35,393 bases of DNA from Streptomyces viridosporus. Lineage in GTDB: Bacteria; Actinomycetota; Actinomycetes; Streptomycetales; Streptomycetaceae. A program made the translations under genes and the position numbers. This document shows, one piece after another, positions 1 through 6,892 of the stretch. The notes beneath the pieces were generated by a model. It saw only the letters and a program-made list of their open reading frames with translations, had not been told where the DNA came from and did not search any database. The DNA is taken from contig NZ_MSGP01000141.1 of the NCBI RefSeq assembly GCF_002078235.1, positions 1 through 35,393 on the forward strand. Direction: 5' to 3'. The stretch's first letter is position 1. Every line of letters starts with the position of its first letter.

Positions 1-228
1 GGCGGGCACCGGTGGCGGGCCGGGTGTTCCGGATGCCGGTCCGAACGGGCAGGATGGGCGGCGGAGCGGCACACCGCCGCGGGTGGGCGTCCGGGCCGCG
101 GCCGGTCGGCCGTCCGAGGTCGGCAACGCGTGTGAAACGCTGGTGTGGTGGGATGCTCGAGTGCCCGGCCGTCTCCCGTGGTCCGGGAGGAACGGGTGGC
201 CCGACCGGCAAGGATGGGGAAGCGGAAG

Positions 229-1590
229 ATGGACAAGCAGCAGGAGTTCGTGCTCCGGACGTTGGAGGAGCGCGACATCCGGTTCGTGCGCCTGTGGTTC
301 ACCGACGTGCTGGGCTTCCTGAAGTCCGTGGCCGTCGCCCCGGCCGAGCTGGAGCAGGCGTTCGACGAGGGCATCGGCTTCGACGGCTCCGCCATCGAGG
401 GCTTCGCGCGGGTGTACGAGTCCGACATGATCGCCAAGCCGGACCCGTCGACCTTCCAGATCCTGCCCTGGCGCGCGGAGGCCCCCGGCACGGCCCGCAT
501 GTTCTGCGACATCCTCATGCCGGACGGCTCCCCGTCCTTCGCCGACCCGCGCTACGTCCTCAAGCGCGCGCTGGCCCGCGCCTCCGACCAGGGCTTCACC
601 TTCTACACCCACCCGGAGATCGAGTTCTTCCTGCTGAAGGACAAGCCGGTCGACGGCAGCCGCCCGACCCCCGCGGACAACTCCGGGTACTTCGACCACA
701 CCCCGCAGAACGTCGGCATGGACTTCCGCCGCCAGGCGATCACCATGCTGGAGTCCATGGGCATCTCGGTGGAGTTCTCCCACCACGAGGGCGCCCCCGG
801 CCAGCAGGAGATCGACCTCCGCTACGCCGACGCCCTCTCCACGGCCGACAACATCATGACGTTCCGCCTGGTGATGAAGCAGGTGGCGCTGGAGCAGGGC
901 GTCCAGGCGACCTTCATGCCCAAGCCCTTCTCCGAGCACCCCGGCTCCGGCATGCACACGCACCTCTCGCTCTTCGAGGGCGACCGGAACGCCTTCTACG
1001 AGTCCGGCGCCGAGTACCAGCTCTCCAAGGTCGGCCGCTCCTTCATCGCGGGCCTGCTGCGGCACGCGGCGGAGATCTCCGCGGTCACCAACCAGTGGGT
1101 CAACTCCTACAAGCGCATCTGGGGCGGCTCCGAGCGCACCGCCGGCGCCGGCGGCGAGGCCCCCTCGTACATCTGCTGGGGCCACAACAACCGCTCGGCC
1201 CTGGTCCGCGTCCCGATGTACAAGCCCGGCAAGACCGGCTCCGCGCGCGTGGAGGTCCGCTCCATCGACTCCGGCGCCAACCCGTACCTGACCTACGCCG
1301 TCCTGCTGGCCGCCGGCCTCAAGGGCGTCGAGGAGGGCTACGAGCTCCCGCCGGGCGCCGAGGACGACGTCTGGGCCCTCTCGGACGCCGAGCGCCGCGC
1401 CCTGGGCATCGAGCCCCTGCCCCAGAACCTGGGCGAGTCCCTGACCCTGATGGAGCGCAGCGACCTGGTCGCCGAGACCCTCGGCGAGCACGTCTTCGAC
1501 TTCTTCCTGCGCAACAAGAAGCAGGAGTGGGAGGAGTACCGCTCCGAGGTCACCGCCTTCGAGCTGCGCAAGAACCTGCCGGTGCTGTAG
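229..1590 (+). CDS. glnA2: Glutamine-synthetase-like ligase GlnA2
   Basis: Type I glutamine-synthetase fold, 453 aa. The family ligates ammonia or an amine to the gamma-carboxyl of glutamate using ATP. In S. coelicolor the GlnA2 paralogue has been described as a gamma-glutamylpolyamine synthetase rather than a housekeeping GS, so amine rather than ammonia may be the acceptor here. Visible motifs: GFDGSAIEGF near residue 45, the metal-binding HPEIEFFLL, GQQEIDLRY, the GSGMHTHLSLF histidine motif, NNRSALVRVP, and VEVRSID-ANPYL near the C-terminus. The canonical GS segment after NSYKR is replaced by a glycine-rich stretch (WGGSERTAGAGG), fitting a non-canonical paralogue. The ATG at 229 is chosen because GGGGA lies 8 bases upstream and gives the 453-aa length expected for GlnA2; an in-frame start at 145 exists but codes poorly. 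Its last 29 codons are duplicated at 5038-5124. glnE lies about 14.5 kb downstream. Confidence 0.93.
   Translation: MDKQQEFVLRTLEERDIRFVRLWFTDVLGFLKSVAVAPAELEQAFDEGIGFDGSAIEGFARVYESDMIAKPDPSTFQILPWRAEAPGTARMFCDILMPDGSPSFADPRYVLKRALARASDQGFTFYTHPEIEFFLLKDKPVDGSRPTPADNSGYFDHTPQNVGMDFRRQAITMLESMGISVEFSHHEGAPGQQEIDLRYADALSTADNIMTFRLVMKQVALEQGVQATFMPKPFSEHPGSGMHTHLSLFEGDRNAFYESGAEYQLSKVGRSFIAGLLRHAAEISAVTNQWVNSYKRIWGGSERTAGAGGEAPSYICWGHNNRSALVRVPMYKPGKTGSARVEVRSIDSGANPYLTYAVLLAAGLKGVEEGYELPPGAEDDVWALSDAERRALGIEPLPQNLGESLTLMERSDLVAETLGEHVFDFFLRNKKQEWEEYRSEVTAFELRKNLPVL
1504..1590 (+). repeat. glnA2 3'-end repeat, left copy
   Basis: The last 29 codons of glnA2 recur at 5038-5124 with 6 differences in 87 bases. 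The longest exact block is 32 bases (1522-1553 = 5056-5087). Five differences are synonymous and one changes Asn to Asp. Together the two copies bracket the 1591-5037 island, as the ends of an element integrated into a gene's 3' end would. Similarity continues less strongly through the terminator hairpin that follows each copy. Confidence 0.9.
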
Positions 1591-1617
1591 GCGCTGAGCG
1601 GGTGATCCGCCGATTCG

Positions 1618-1660
1618 GTGGAGGAGGGCCGACGGTCACGGGCCGTCGGCCCTCCTCCAC
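1618..1660 (+). terminator. glnA2 terminator hairpin
   Basis: A perfect 18-bp stem (GTGGAGGAGGGCCGACGG and its complement) with a 7-base loop starts 27 bases after the glnA2 stop. No U-tract follows, which is usual for streptomycete terminators. A weaker relative of the same hairpin follows the duplicated 3' end at 5161-5196. Confidence 0.8.
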
Positions 1661-2187
1661 GCCGGCCCGGTCGGCGCAGCGTCGGCGGACGAACGCGCCG
1701 GTGGGGCCGCGTCGTCCTGCCTCATGGCAAGCGGTTGCCGTGGCGGCGGCGTTCTCGCGGCGAGCTTGACTGCCGGGCCGGTGTTCTGCCGAGCTACGGG
1801 ACCGTCATGTGCGGCACCGCGAAGCGGCGGGTGAGGATTTCGGAGAAGTCGCCGAAAGCCTGGCAGCTCGTCGGCCAGGACCATCAGCCGGGTGGTGGGT
1901 TCACCGGTTCATGAGTCGCGGAACTCGCGGTCGAGCGGCAACGTTGGAAACGCTCCTCGTGTGAGCCGTTGCAGGGGGTGTGTTTGGGCGAGAGCGCGCC
2001 TGGGGCGTACACCCGATGCATTTCCACGTCCCCCGCGCGCCGCTGACAGCCGGCCGCCTTCGCGCATAGCGTCGCTGTGCGTATTTGGATGGGGGCCTTC
2101 CGTTGCTGCGGCGCGCCGTCGCGTTGCCAGGACGCGAAGAGAAGCGGGCCCCGGCGGGACGGGACGGCGCGTGGCACAGGGGGGTTC
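1661..2187. other. Gene-free left part of the island
   Basis: About 530 bases between the glnA2 terminator and the first island gene. All six frames are interrupted or have poor codon bias. On the minus strand around 1800-1890 a short protein-like run (FGDFSEILTRRFAVPHMTV) ends in a stop and could be the tail of a decayed gene, but I cannot assign it to a family. The right end holds a plausible promoter (2043-2072). Confidence 0.5.
2043..2072 (+). promoter_or_regulatory. Predicted promoter of the island cassette
   Basis: CTGACA (2043-2048) and TAGCGT (2067-2072) are separated by 18 bases. This is a good match to the streptomycete housekeeping pattern TTGACN-18-TAGRRT. It would start transcription near 2079, about 110 bases before the GTG at 2188. 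Confidence 0.5.
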
Positions 2188-2562
2188 GTGAGCGGCAATC
2201 AACGTCGACGGCAGTCTGAGGGCAACCCGAGACCGGGAAGCCGGCCTGACAACCGACGGGCAACTGGTCAGCTGAGAAACCGAGCCGCCCGGGAATTCAA
2301 CGCCGCCGCGGCCCGGGGCCTCGCCGGTGTTCCGATTGCCGAGGAGGCTCAGCCGGCTTACGTGCGGTTCATCGAAGGCGGTCTTGACAACTTCATGGCT
2401 GCCCCGGACCGAGAAGTTCGGCTGCCTGAAGCGACTGGCAATCTTGAGGGTTTCACCCGGGACCTGGCCACCGAGACGCGCCGTCGCGGCCTGGCCGCCG
2501 TCACTCTCGCCCTGTTCACCGCTATCAGCAAGCACGCCTGCCCCCTGTGGCCGTTTTGCTGA
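2188..2562 (+). CDS. Hypothetical 124-aa protein ending in CPLWPFC
   Basis: No family recognised. GTG at 2188 is chosen because AGGGGGG sits 4 bases upstream; the reading frame is open back to 2077 but the extra residues have poor codon bias. The N-terminal third is basic and rich in Arg, Gly and Gln (likely disordered). The middle (about residues 35-110) looks helical and mixed-charge, with FIEGGLDNF and FTRDLATETRRRG. The C-terminus is hydrophobic and ends abruptly in ACPLWPFC, two cysteines flanking Leu-Trp-Pro-Phe. The stop is 7 bases before the next start, so the pair is probably translationally coupled. Codon bias is weaker than in the backbone genes, consistent with acquired DNA. It probably belongs to the same cassette as the membrane protein and GTPase that follow; its role is unknown. 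Confidence 0.6.
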   Translation: MSGNQRRRQSEGNPRPGSRPDNRRATGQLRNRAAREFNAAAARGLAGVPIAEEAQPAYVRFIEGGLDNFMAAPDREVRLPEATGNLEGFTRDLATETRRRGLAAVTLALFTAISKHACPLWPFC

Positions 2563-2569
2563 GGGTGCG

Positions 2570-2935
2570 ATGACGGCAATGGACGAAGCAGCCGCAGAAC
2601 GACGCAAGCTCGCTCTGACTGCGGCGTCGGAGACCAGTAAGCACGTTCTGACGCTGACGACTGCGGTCGTCACCATCACGATCAGTCTGGCCAAGGACAT
2701 CGTCGGCAAGGCGTCTTCGGCGGACCTGGCGTGGCTCCAGTTGGCCTGGCTTGCCCACGCCGTGTCGGTTCTGACGGGCGTCGCCACCCTCCTGGCCCTC
2801 GCGGGGACAGTCGACGAACCGGACAGCGCACGATCCATCTACTCGGCGAACATCCGACTTCCGGCCGCTCTACAGATGGCTTCCTTCGGCCTCGGCTTGG
2901 CGTTTGTGGTCATCTTCGGCGTGCTGGCCATCTAG
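2570..2935 (+). CDS. Small three-helix membrane protein
   Basis: A 121-aa protein with GAGGG just before the ATG. The N-terminal 20 residues are charged (MTAMDEAAAERRKLAL). Three hydrophobic segments follow, at roughly residues 24-45 (VLTLTTAVVTITISLAKDIV), 58-80 (HAVSVLTGVATLLALAG) and 100-121 (LQMASFGLGLAFVVIFGVLAI), the last reaching the C-terminus. No family is recognised with certainty. A short cytosolic helix followed by a few membrane helices resembles the shape of small membrane effectors in bacterial conflict systems, but that is inference. It lies between the CPLWPFC protein (7-base gap) and the GTPase (130-base gap containing a hairpin), and may be the membrane partner of the GTPase. 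Confidence 0.7.
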   Translation: MTAMDEAAAERRKLALTAASETSKHVLTLTTAVVTITISLAKDIVGKASSADLAWLQLAWLAHAVSVLTGVATLLALAGTVDEPDSARSIYSANIRLPAALQMASFGLGLAFVVIFGVLAI

Positions 2936-2949
2936 CACAGTCGTGCACC

Positions 2950-2970
2950 GTTACCGCTCTTGGCGGTAAC
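2950..2970 (+). terminator. Hairpin between membrane protein and GTPase genes
   Basis: GTTACCGC and GCGGTAAC form a perfect 8-bp stem with a 5-base loop, 14 bases after the stop of the 121-aa gene. It could be a partial terminator or, given its symmetry and moderate AT content, an operator for the GTPase gene. No U-tract follows. Confidence 0.4.
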
Positions 2971-3065
2971 AACCCCACCCAGCCATTCGTCACTTCGCAT
3001 GCCCAGCCCCTGGTTCCAGGTCGGGTGGGGCGACGTGCACCAAGAGATCCCCAAGAGGAATCAAC

Positions 3066-4184
3066 GTGAACGCTGAATCCGATGGTCGTGGCAGCGACGA
3101 ATTCGATGTCGCCGCCATTTTCCAAGAAGGACTTGCCCACGCTGAGCAGGAAGAAGCCATGCTCAACGTGATGTTGGCCGGCCGGCCGGGGGCAGGTAAG
3201 AGCACCCTCGTCAATGCCATCTTCGGGGAGGCCATCGCCCCGGTCGGTACGGGAGCGCCTGTCACACAGGAAATCGAGCGGTACCGGCGCCCCCGCTTGC
3301 CGGTGACGGTGTATGACACGCCTGGTTATGAACTCGGTAAGAGTCCGACTGAAGTCGCCGGCTACTTTCTGGAACAAATCAAGCAGAGGGTGGTGGCCGA
3401 GGAGTCAGAGATTCACTTCGCTCTCTACTGCAGTCTGGCCGCGAATAATCGGGTCGAAGAATTCGAAGTCGACCTCGTCAGGGCCCTGGCCCAAGAAGTT
3501 CACACGGCATTCGTCTTGACCCAGTGTCTCGACAAGGAAGCGCAGGAGGTGGTTGACCTTCGGAGCCACATAGATTCCCGCAAACTTCCGATTGTGAACT
3601 CTCGGCCCTTCCCGGTGCTGGCCGAGGAGAAGTTGCTCAGCTTCTCCGGTCAGAGCGTCTCGGTGAAGCCGTTTGGTCTTGACGACCTCCTGAGGGCTCT
3701 GGCGCGAGTGCTGCCCGCAGCGCAAAAGCGCACCCTGGTGAGTCGGCAACGGGTGAACCTGGAGTTGAAGGTCAAGGAAGCGAACGACATCGTCGCGGAA
3801 ACCGCGCTTAAGGCGGCAGCCATCGCCGCGGTGCCCATCCCGCTTTACGACATCGGCCCTCTGAGCGCCTTGCAGGTTGCGATGTTCGCCCGCATCACTC
3901 GGGTTATGGGCTTCAGCATCGAGCCGAGGTCCTTGGCTGCTGCTTGCGCGGCTGTCGTCGGCGTCGGCAGTGCGGCCAGGACAGCCTCGAGTTTTCTCAA
4001 GCTGGTTTTCCCGCTGGTCGGAGGTGTCGTGAATGCCAGCGTCGCCGGATCGACGACGTATGCGATGGGCGCCGCCTACATCAAGGCATGCGAAGGGCTC
4101 TTGCGGCTTCAGATCGCCGGGGTGCCGATCGATCAGGACGACATCATCGGGGCATTGGTCCGGGAATGGAGGAAGGCGCGTTGA
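3066..4184 (+). CDS. P-loop GTPase with DUF697-like C-terminus
   Basis: A 372-aa two-part protein. The N-terminal half is a TRAFAC-type G domain: Walker A/G1 GRPGAGKST (residues 39-47), a probable G2 threonine at T67, and G3 DTPG (84-87). The G4 region reads VLTQCLD (150-156) rather than NKxD, a relaxed form familiar from GTPases of the DUF697/YcjF-like group. The C-terminal half (about 245-372) is hydrophobic, starting with AAVPIPLYDIGPLSALQVAMFARI, which fits DUF697; such proteins usually associate with membranes. GTG at 3066 is preceded by AAGAGGAA. Codon usage is less GC3-biased than in flanking genes, with many T- and A-ending codons. It is the last intact island gene; a broken IS5 transposase begins directly after its stop, so the original C-terminus could have been altered. 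Role unknown; a membrane-acting GTPase in stress or phage response is plausible only by analogy. Confidence 0.8.
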   Translation: MNAESDGRGSDEFDVAAIFQEGLAHAEQEEAMLNVMLAGRPGAGKSTLVNAIFGEAIAPVGTGAPVTQEIERYRRPRLPVTVYDTPGYELGKSPTEVAGYFLEQIKQRVVAEESEIHFALYCSLAANNRVEEFEVDLVRALAQEVHTAFVLTQCLDKEAQEVVDLRSHIDSRKLPIVNSRPFPVLAEEKLLSFSGQSVSVKPFGLDDLLRALARVLPAAQKRTLVSRQRVNLELKVKEANDIVAETALKAAAIAAVPIPLYDIGPLSALQVAMFARITRVMGFSIEPRSLAAACAAVVGVGSAARTASSFLKLVFPLVGGVVNASVAGSTTYAMGAAYIKACEGLLRLQIAGVPIDQDDIIGALVREWRKAR

Positions 4185-4189
4185 CGCCA

Positions 4190-4860
4190 CTGCACGGTCC
4201 GGCGGCGCTTCCGGTGTCCCGGCCGCAAGCCTCTGCCGGACCAGGAGGTCCTTTGCGGGACCCTGTACGTGCTGCACACCGGTGCCGGCGAAGGTTGCGG
4301 GACTGGAACGAGGCCGCCGTCCGGCCATGCTTGCACGAGGTATTGCTGGCTGAGCCCAACGCGGCCTCCCGGCTGGGCCGGTCCTGCTGCGTGATCGACT
4401 CTTCCCACGGCAGGACGCTGGAAGGGGAAGTCGGACAGGTCCATCGCCGGTCGGCCGGTGCCGGGCCGGCGCGAAGCATCACCTCGTCACCGACGAACAC
4501 GGCACTCCGCTCGCGGTCCTGCTGACCGGTTGCAACCGCAATGACGTCACCCGGCTCCTGTCACTGCTCGACGCGATTCCGCCCGTTCGTGGCCGCGTCG
4601 GACGGCCGCGCCGCAAGCCCGACTCGCTGTTCGCGGACCGAGACCGTGACCGTGACGTCTACCGCGATCAGGCCCGGGCTCGTGGCATCGTCCCTGCGAT
4701 AGCCCGGCGCGGAACCCGGCACGGCACTGGCCCGGGCGCCCACCGCTGGGCGGCCGAGAGGACGTACGCCCGGTTGCACGGCTTACCCCGGGAGCCAATG
4801 AGGTCCGGTTGGCCGACCACGCCGACCACGCTGCGGCGCGCAGACTCGCCCGAGTGAGCC
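4190..4860 (+). pseudogene. Broken IS5-family transposase
   Basis: Pieces of an IS5-type DDE transposase appear in order but in different frames. They are RRRFRCPGRKPLPDQEVLCG near 4200, LHEVLLAEPNAASRLG-CCVIDSS near 4330-4400, KHHLVTDEHGTPLAVLLTG near 4475, NRNDVTRLLSLLDAIPPVRG, GRPRRKPDSLFADRDRDRDV near 4610, and a degenerate IARRGTRHGTG-HRWAAERTYARLHG around 4695-4785. The DDE-bearing segments are recognisable, but frameshifts and deletions break every frame. The usual FADRGYDHD motif has decayed to FADRDRDRD. No terminal inverted repeats were identified. The 4861-5037 stretch that follows holds nothing I can assign. Confidence 0.75.
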
Positions 4861-5037
4861 TCGTGCCTACCGACCTGGTCACCTTCCACGACAGCTCCAC
4901 GACAGCGTCCGCCGGGCCGTCTGTGGGCCGTCAGAGGGCGGCTTACAGTGACCACCAAGGACCGGTGACGGCCGTCCGACCGTAGGTCAGCGCTGCGCCG
5001 ACGTCGATCACGCGAGGTCGCTCCCGGCCGCTGTCAC

Positions 5038-5124
5038 TTCCTGCGCGACAAGAAACAGGAGTGGGAGGAGTACCGCTCCGAGGTCACGGCCTTCGAACTG
5101 CGGAAGAACCTGCCGGTGTTGTAG
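5038..5124 (+). pseudogene. Displaced 3' fragment of glnA2
   Basis: This encodes FLRDKKQEWEEYRS... through ...RKNLPVL and a stop: the last 28 residues of GlnA2, with Asn-to-Asp as the only amino-acid change. There is no upstream reading frame, start or ribosome site, so it is not expressed as a gene. Because five of six differences are synonymous, the fragment descends from a functional glnA2 of a related strain or the former resident allele rather than from a freely decaying copy. It is the right-hand partner of the repeat at 1504-1590. Confidence 0.9.
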
Positions 5125-5160
5125 GCGCCGGTCGGAGCGGGTTTTCCGCCGGAACGACCT

Positions 5161-5196
5161 CGTGGGGCCGATGGTCACGGTCCGCCGGCCCCGACG
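5161..5196 (+). terminator. Terminator-like hairpin after the glnA2 fragment
   Basis: An imperfect stem (CGTGGGGCCGATGG against CCGCCGGCCCCGACG) in the same position relative to the fragment's stop as the hairpin at 1618-1660 is to glnA2. The loop core GGTCACGG is shared. It is probably the former terminator of the resident glnA2. Confidence 0.55.
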
Positions 5197-5309
5197 TCCC
5201 TCACCGTGCTCTGCGCCGTCGTCGCGTCCTCGTCCCGCACGACGGCGACCACCGCCCCGGCCACGACCGATACGCGTCCTCACCTGGGAAGCGCCTCCGG
5301 CGGTGACGG

Positions 5310-5336
5310 GAACGAGGACCTCGACGATCCTCGTTC
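5310..5336. terminator. Hairpin between glnA2 remnant and reductase
   Basis: GAACGAGGA and TCCTCGTTC form a 9-bp perfect stem with a 9-base loop, 58 bases beyond the stop of the minus-strand reductase. It is plausible as that gene's terminator. Confidence 0.45.
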
Positions 5337-5394
5337 TTGCCGGCCGGAGACGCCTGCCACGTTCGTGATCATGATCCGGACGGCTCGCCGCCGG

Positions 5395-6279
5395 TCAGTC
5401 GTCGCGGGGTTTGCCGAACTCCTCGATCAGTACGGGGTACTGCTCCCCGCCGTGGCCGGCGGCGATCGCGCGGTCGGCCATCGCCTTGATCAACTTCGGT
5501 AGTTCGGCGTTGACACCCACCGCCTCGCTCTCCTCGATCAAGTGCGCCATCGCCCGCGCGTCGGTCTCCAGGGCCGACACCTCGGCCGGGAAGGAGCCGC
5601 TGTCGATCTGCTCGGCGTATCCCGGCAGCCATGTGGCCACACCGGCAGCGATCCGCTGTGCGAACGGCGCGTACGTTGCGGCGCCGACACCGGCCGTCCC
5701 GAGCAGGGCGGTGCCCTGGAGCCAGGCGTTCAGGACGCTCCACATCATGGCCAGGCCGGCCACGTCGTACAGGGACGCCAGCCCGTGGTCCGCGCCGAGG
5801 TAGGTGACCGTACCGAGCGCGTCGAGTGTCGACTTGTGCGCCTCGAAGTCCGACTGCGGCCCGCTGTGCAGGATCACCGCCTCGGCGGTCCCGATCGCCG
5901 GCGGGACGGCCATGACGGCACCGTCCAGGTAACGGGCGCCGCGCTGCTCGGCCCACCGGGCGGCTTTCCGGGCCTGGGTCGAGTCGCCCGAGGTCAGATT
6001 GACCAACGTCGTGCCGCCCAGCTCGACATCGCTCGCGTCGAACAGCTCGTGCACGGCCCGGTAGTCGGTGACGCAGATGATCGTCAGGGAACCTGCCGCG
6101 AGCGCGTCACCGACCGTGGGCGCCAGTCGTGCACCCTCGGCCACCAGTTGGTCGGCCTTGGAGGCCGTACGGTTCCACACGGTAGTGGGGTGCCCGGCTT
6201 TCAGGAACGCGCCGGCGAGCGCCCGGCCCATCAGTCCGAGTCCGATGACTGTCACGGGTGTGTCGGTTTTTCTGTCCAT
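5395..6279 (-). CDS. Imine-reductase-like NADPH oxidoreductase
   Basis: A 294-aa member of the beta-hydroxyacid-dehydrogenase/imine reductase (IRED) superfamily, which reduces C=N bonds (or related carbonyls) with NADPH. An N-terminal Rossmann fold is shown by VIGLGLMGRALAGAFLKAGH (11-30), followed by VWNRT (34-38), whose Arg fits NADPH binding. The central VNLTSG (93-98) and YLDGAVMAVPPAIGTAEAVI (117-136) are characteristic of IREDs. D172 in LYDVAG is at the position where IREDs carry their catalytic Asp or Tyr. The ATG at 6279 removes a 29-residue extension that would run into the divergent MerR gene. The native substrate is unknown. The 49-base gap to the divergent MerR gene implies that the regulator controls this enzyme. 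Confidence 0.85.
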   Translation of the reverse strand: MDRKTDTPVTVIGLGLMGRALAGAFLKAGHPTTVWNRTASKADQLVAEGARLAPTVGDALAAGSLTIICVTDYRAVHELFDASDVELGGTTLVNLTSGDSTQARKAARWAEQRGARYLDGAVMAVPPAIGTAEAVILHSGPQSDFEAHKSTLDALGTVTYLGADHGLASLYDVAGLAMMWSVLNAWLQGTALLGTAGVGAATYAPFAQRIAAGVATWLPGYAEQIDSGSFPAEVSALETDARAMAHLIEESEAVGVNAELPKLIKAMADRAIAAGHGGEQYPVLIEEFGKPRDD

Positions 6280-6285
6280 GGCAGC

Positions 6286-6317
6286 ATCGTCAACGTTGAT
6301 ACCGGTGTGAAGGTCAA
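6286..6317 (-). promoter_or_regulatory. MerR-type promoter of the reductase gene
   Basis: Read on the minus strand, TTGACC (6312-6317) and GACGAT (6286-6291) are separated by 20 bases. That long spacer is the hallmark of promoters that MerR proteins untwist. An imperfect dyad centred on ACCGGT (6301-6306) fills the spacer. The -10 lies only 6 bases before the ATG at 6279, so the mRNA would be leaderless or nearly so. Confidence 0.5.
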
Positions 6318-6328
6318 GCGAGGTTTCG

Positions 6329-6736
6329 ATGCGGATCGGGGAACTGAGTCGTCGAACGGGCGTCAACGCCCATCAGTTGCGCTACTACGAGGCCCAGGGC
6401 CTGCTGGAGGCAGGCCGCGGCGCGAACGGCTACCGCGAATACGACGAGGACGCCGTGCTGCGGGTGAAGCAGATCCGGCACCTGCTCGGTGCCGGTCTGT
6501 CCTCCGAGGACATCGCGTACCTGCTGCCCTGTGCAGCCGGGGAGGCCCCGGAACTGCTCGGGTGTCCCGAGTTACTGGCCGCGATGCGGTCACGGCTGCG
6601 GCGACTGGACGATCAGTTGGACAGGCTCGCCCAGTCCCGCGACGCTCTTGCCGACTACATCGATGCGGCCGAGCGAATGGGCGGCAAGAGCTATCCGCCC
6701 TTTGACGGCGCCGACTTGGAGCCCGCCCCCGCCTGA
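6329..6736 (+). CDS. MerR-family transcriptional regulator
   Basis: A 135-aa protein with the MerR layout. The N-terminal winged helix-turn-helix reads MRIGELSRRTGVNAHQLRYY, followed by the wing EAQGLLEAGRGANGYREYDE and VLRVKQIRHLLGAGLSSEDIAYLL. A C-terminal helix (about 85-118, LRRLDDQLDRLAQSRDAL) would form the antiparallel coiled-coil dimer. C69 and C79 lie between the two halves (LLPCAAGEAPELLGC) but are not in a known metal-site pattern, so the inducer cannot be called. ATG at 6329 follows GCGAGG. It is divergent from the IRED gene with a shared 49-base control region and probably activates it. Confidence 0.9.
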   Translation: MRIGELSRRTGVNAHQLRYYEAQGLLEAGRGANGYREYDEDAVLRVKQIRHLLGAGLSSEDIAYLLPCAAGEAPELLGCPELLAAMRSRLRRLDDQLDRLAQSRDALADYIDAAERMGGKSYPPFDGADLEPAPA

Positions 6737-6892
6737 GCTGCTGGGACACCCGGCACCGTGAAAGCCCCGGGCCGTTCTCGGCCGTCTCCGGGCCGTCCGG
6801 CGCGCGGTGCGTGCGGCCCCGGGAACCGTCCGAACCGGGACGTGAGGCGATCGGGCAAGGGGCAGACGGGGCGCCCGCTCACCCGGCGCGGA

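Noticed and set aside
12..1769. Long +strand frames over glnA2 starting at 12 and 145
   Set aside because: The 585-aa frame is an out-of-phase shadow rich in Arg/Gly/Pro. The 145 start adds 28 residues without a ribosome site or GS similarity.
1909..2838. 309-aa minus-strand frame across the island's left part
   Set aside because: It overlaps two + strand genes with better ribosome sites and promoter, and shows no domain or start signal.
6737..6892. Possible terminator between merR and the phosphatase gene
   Set aside because: Several GGGCCG/CGGCCC segments can pair, but no single convincing stem was found.
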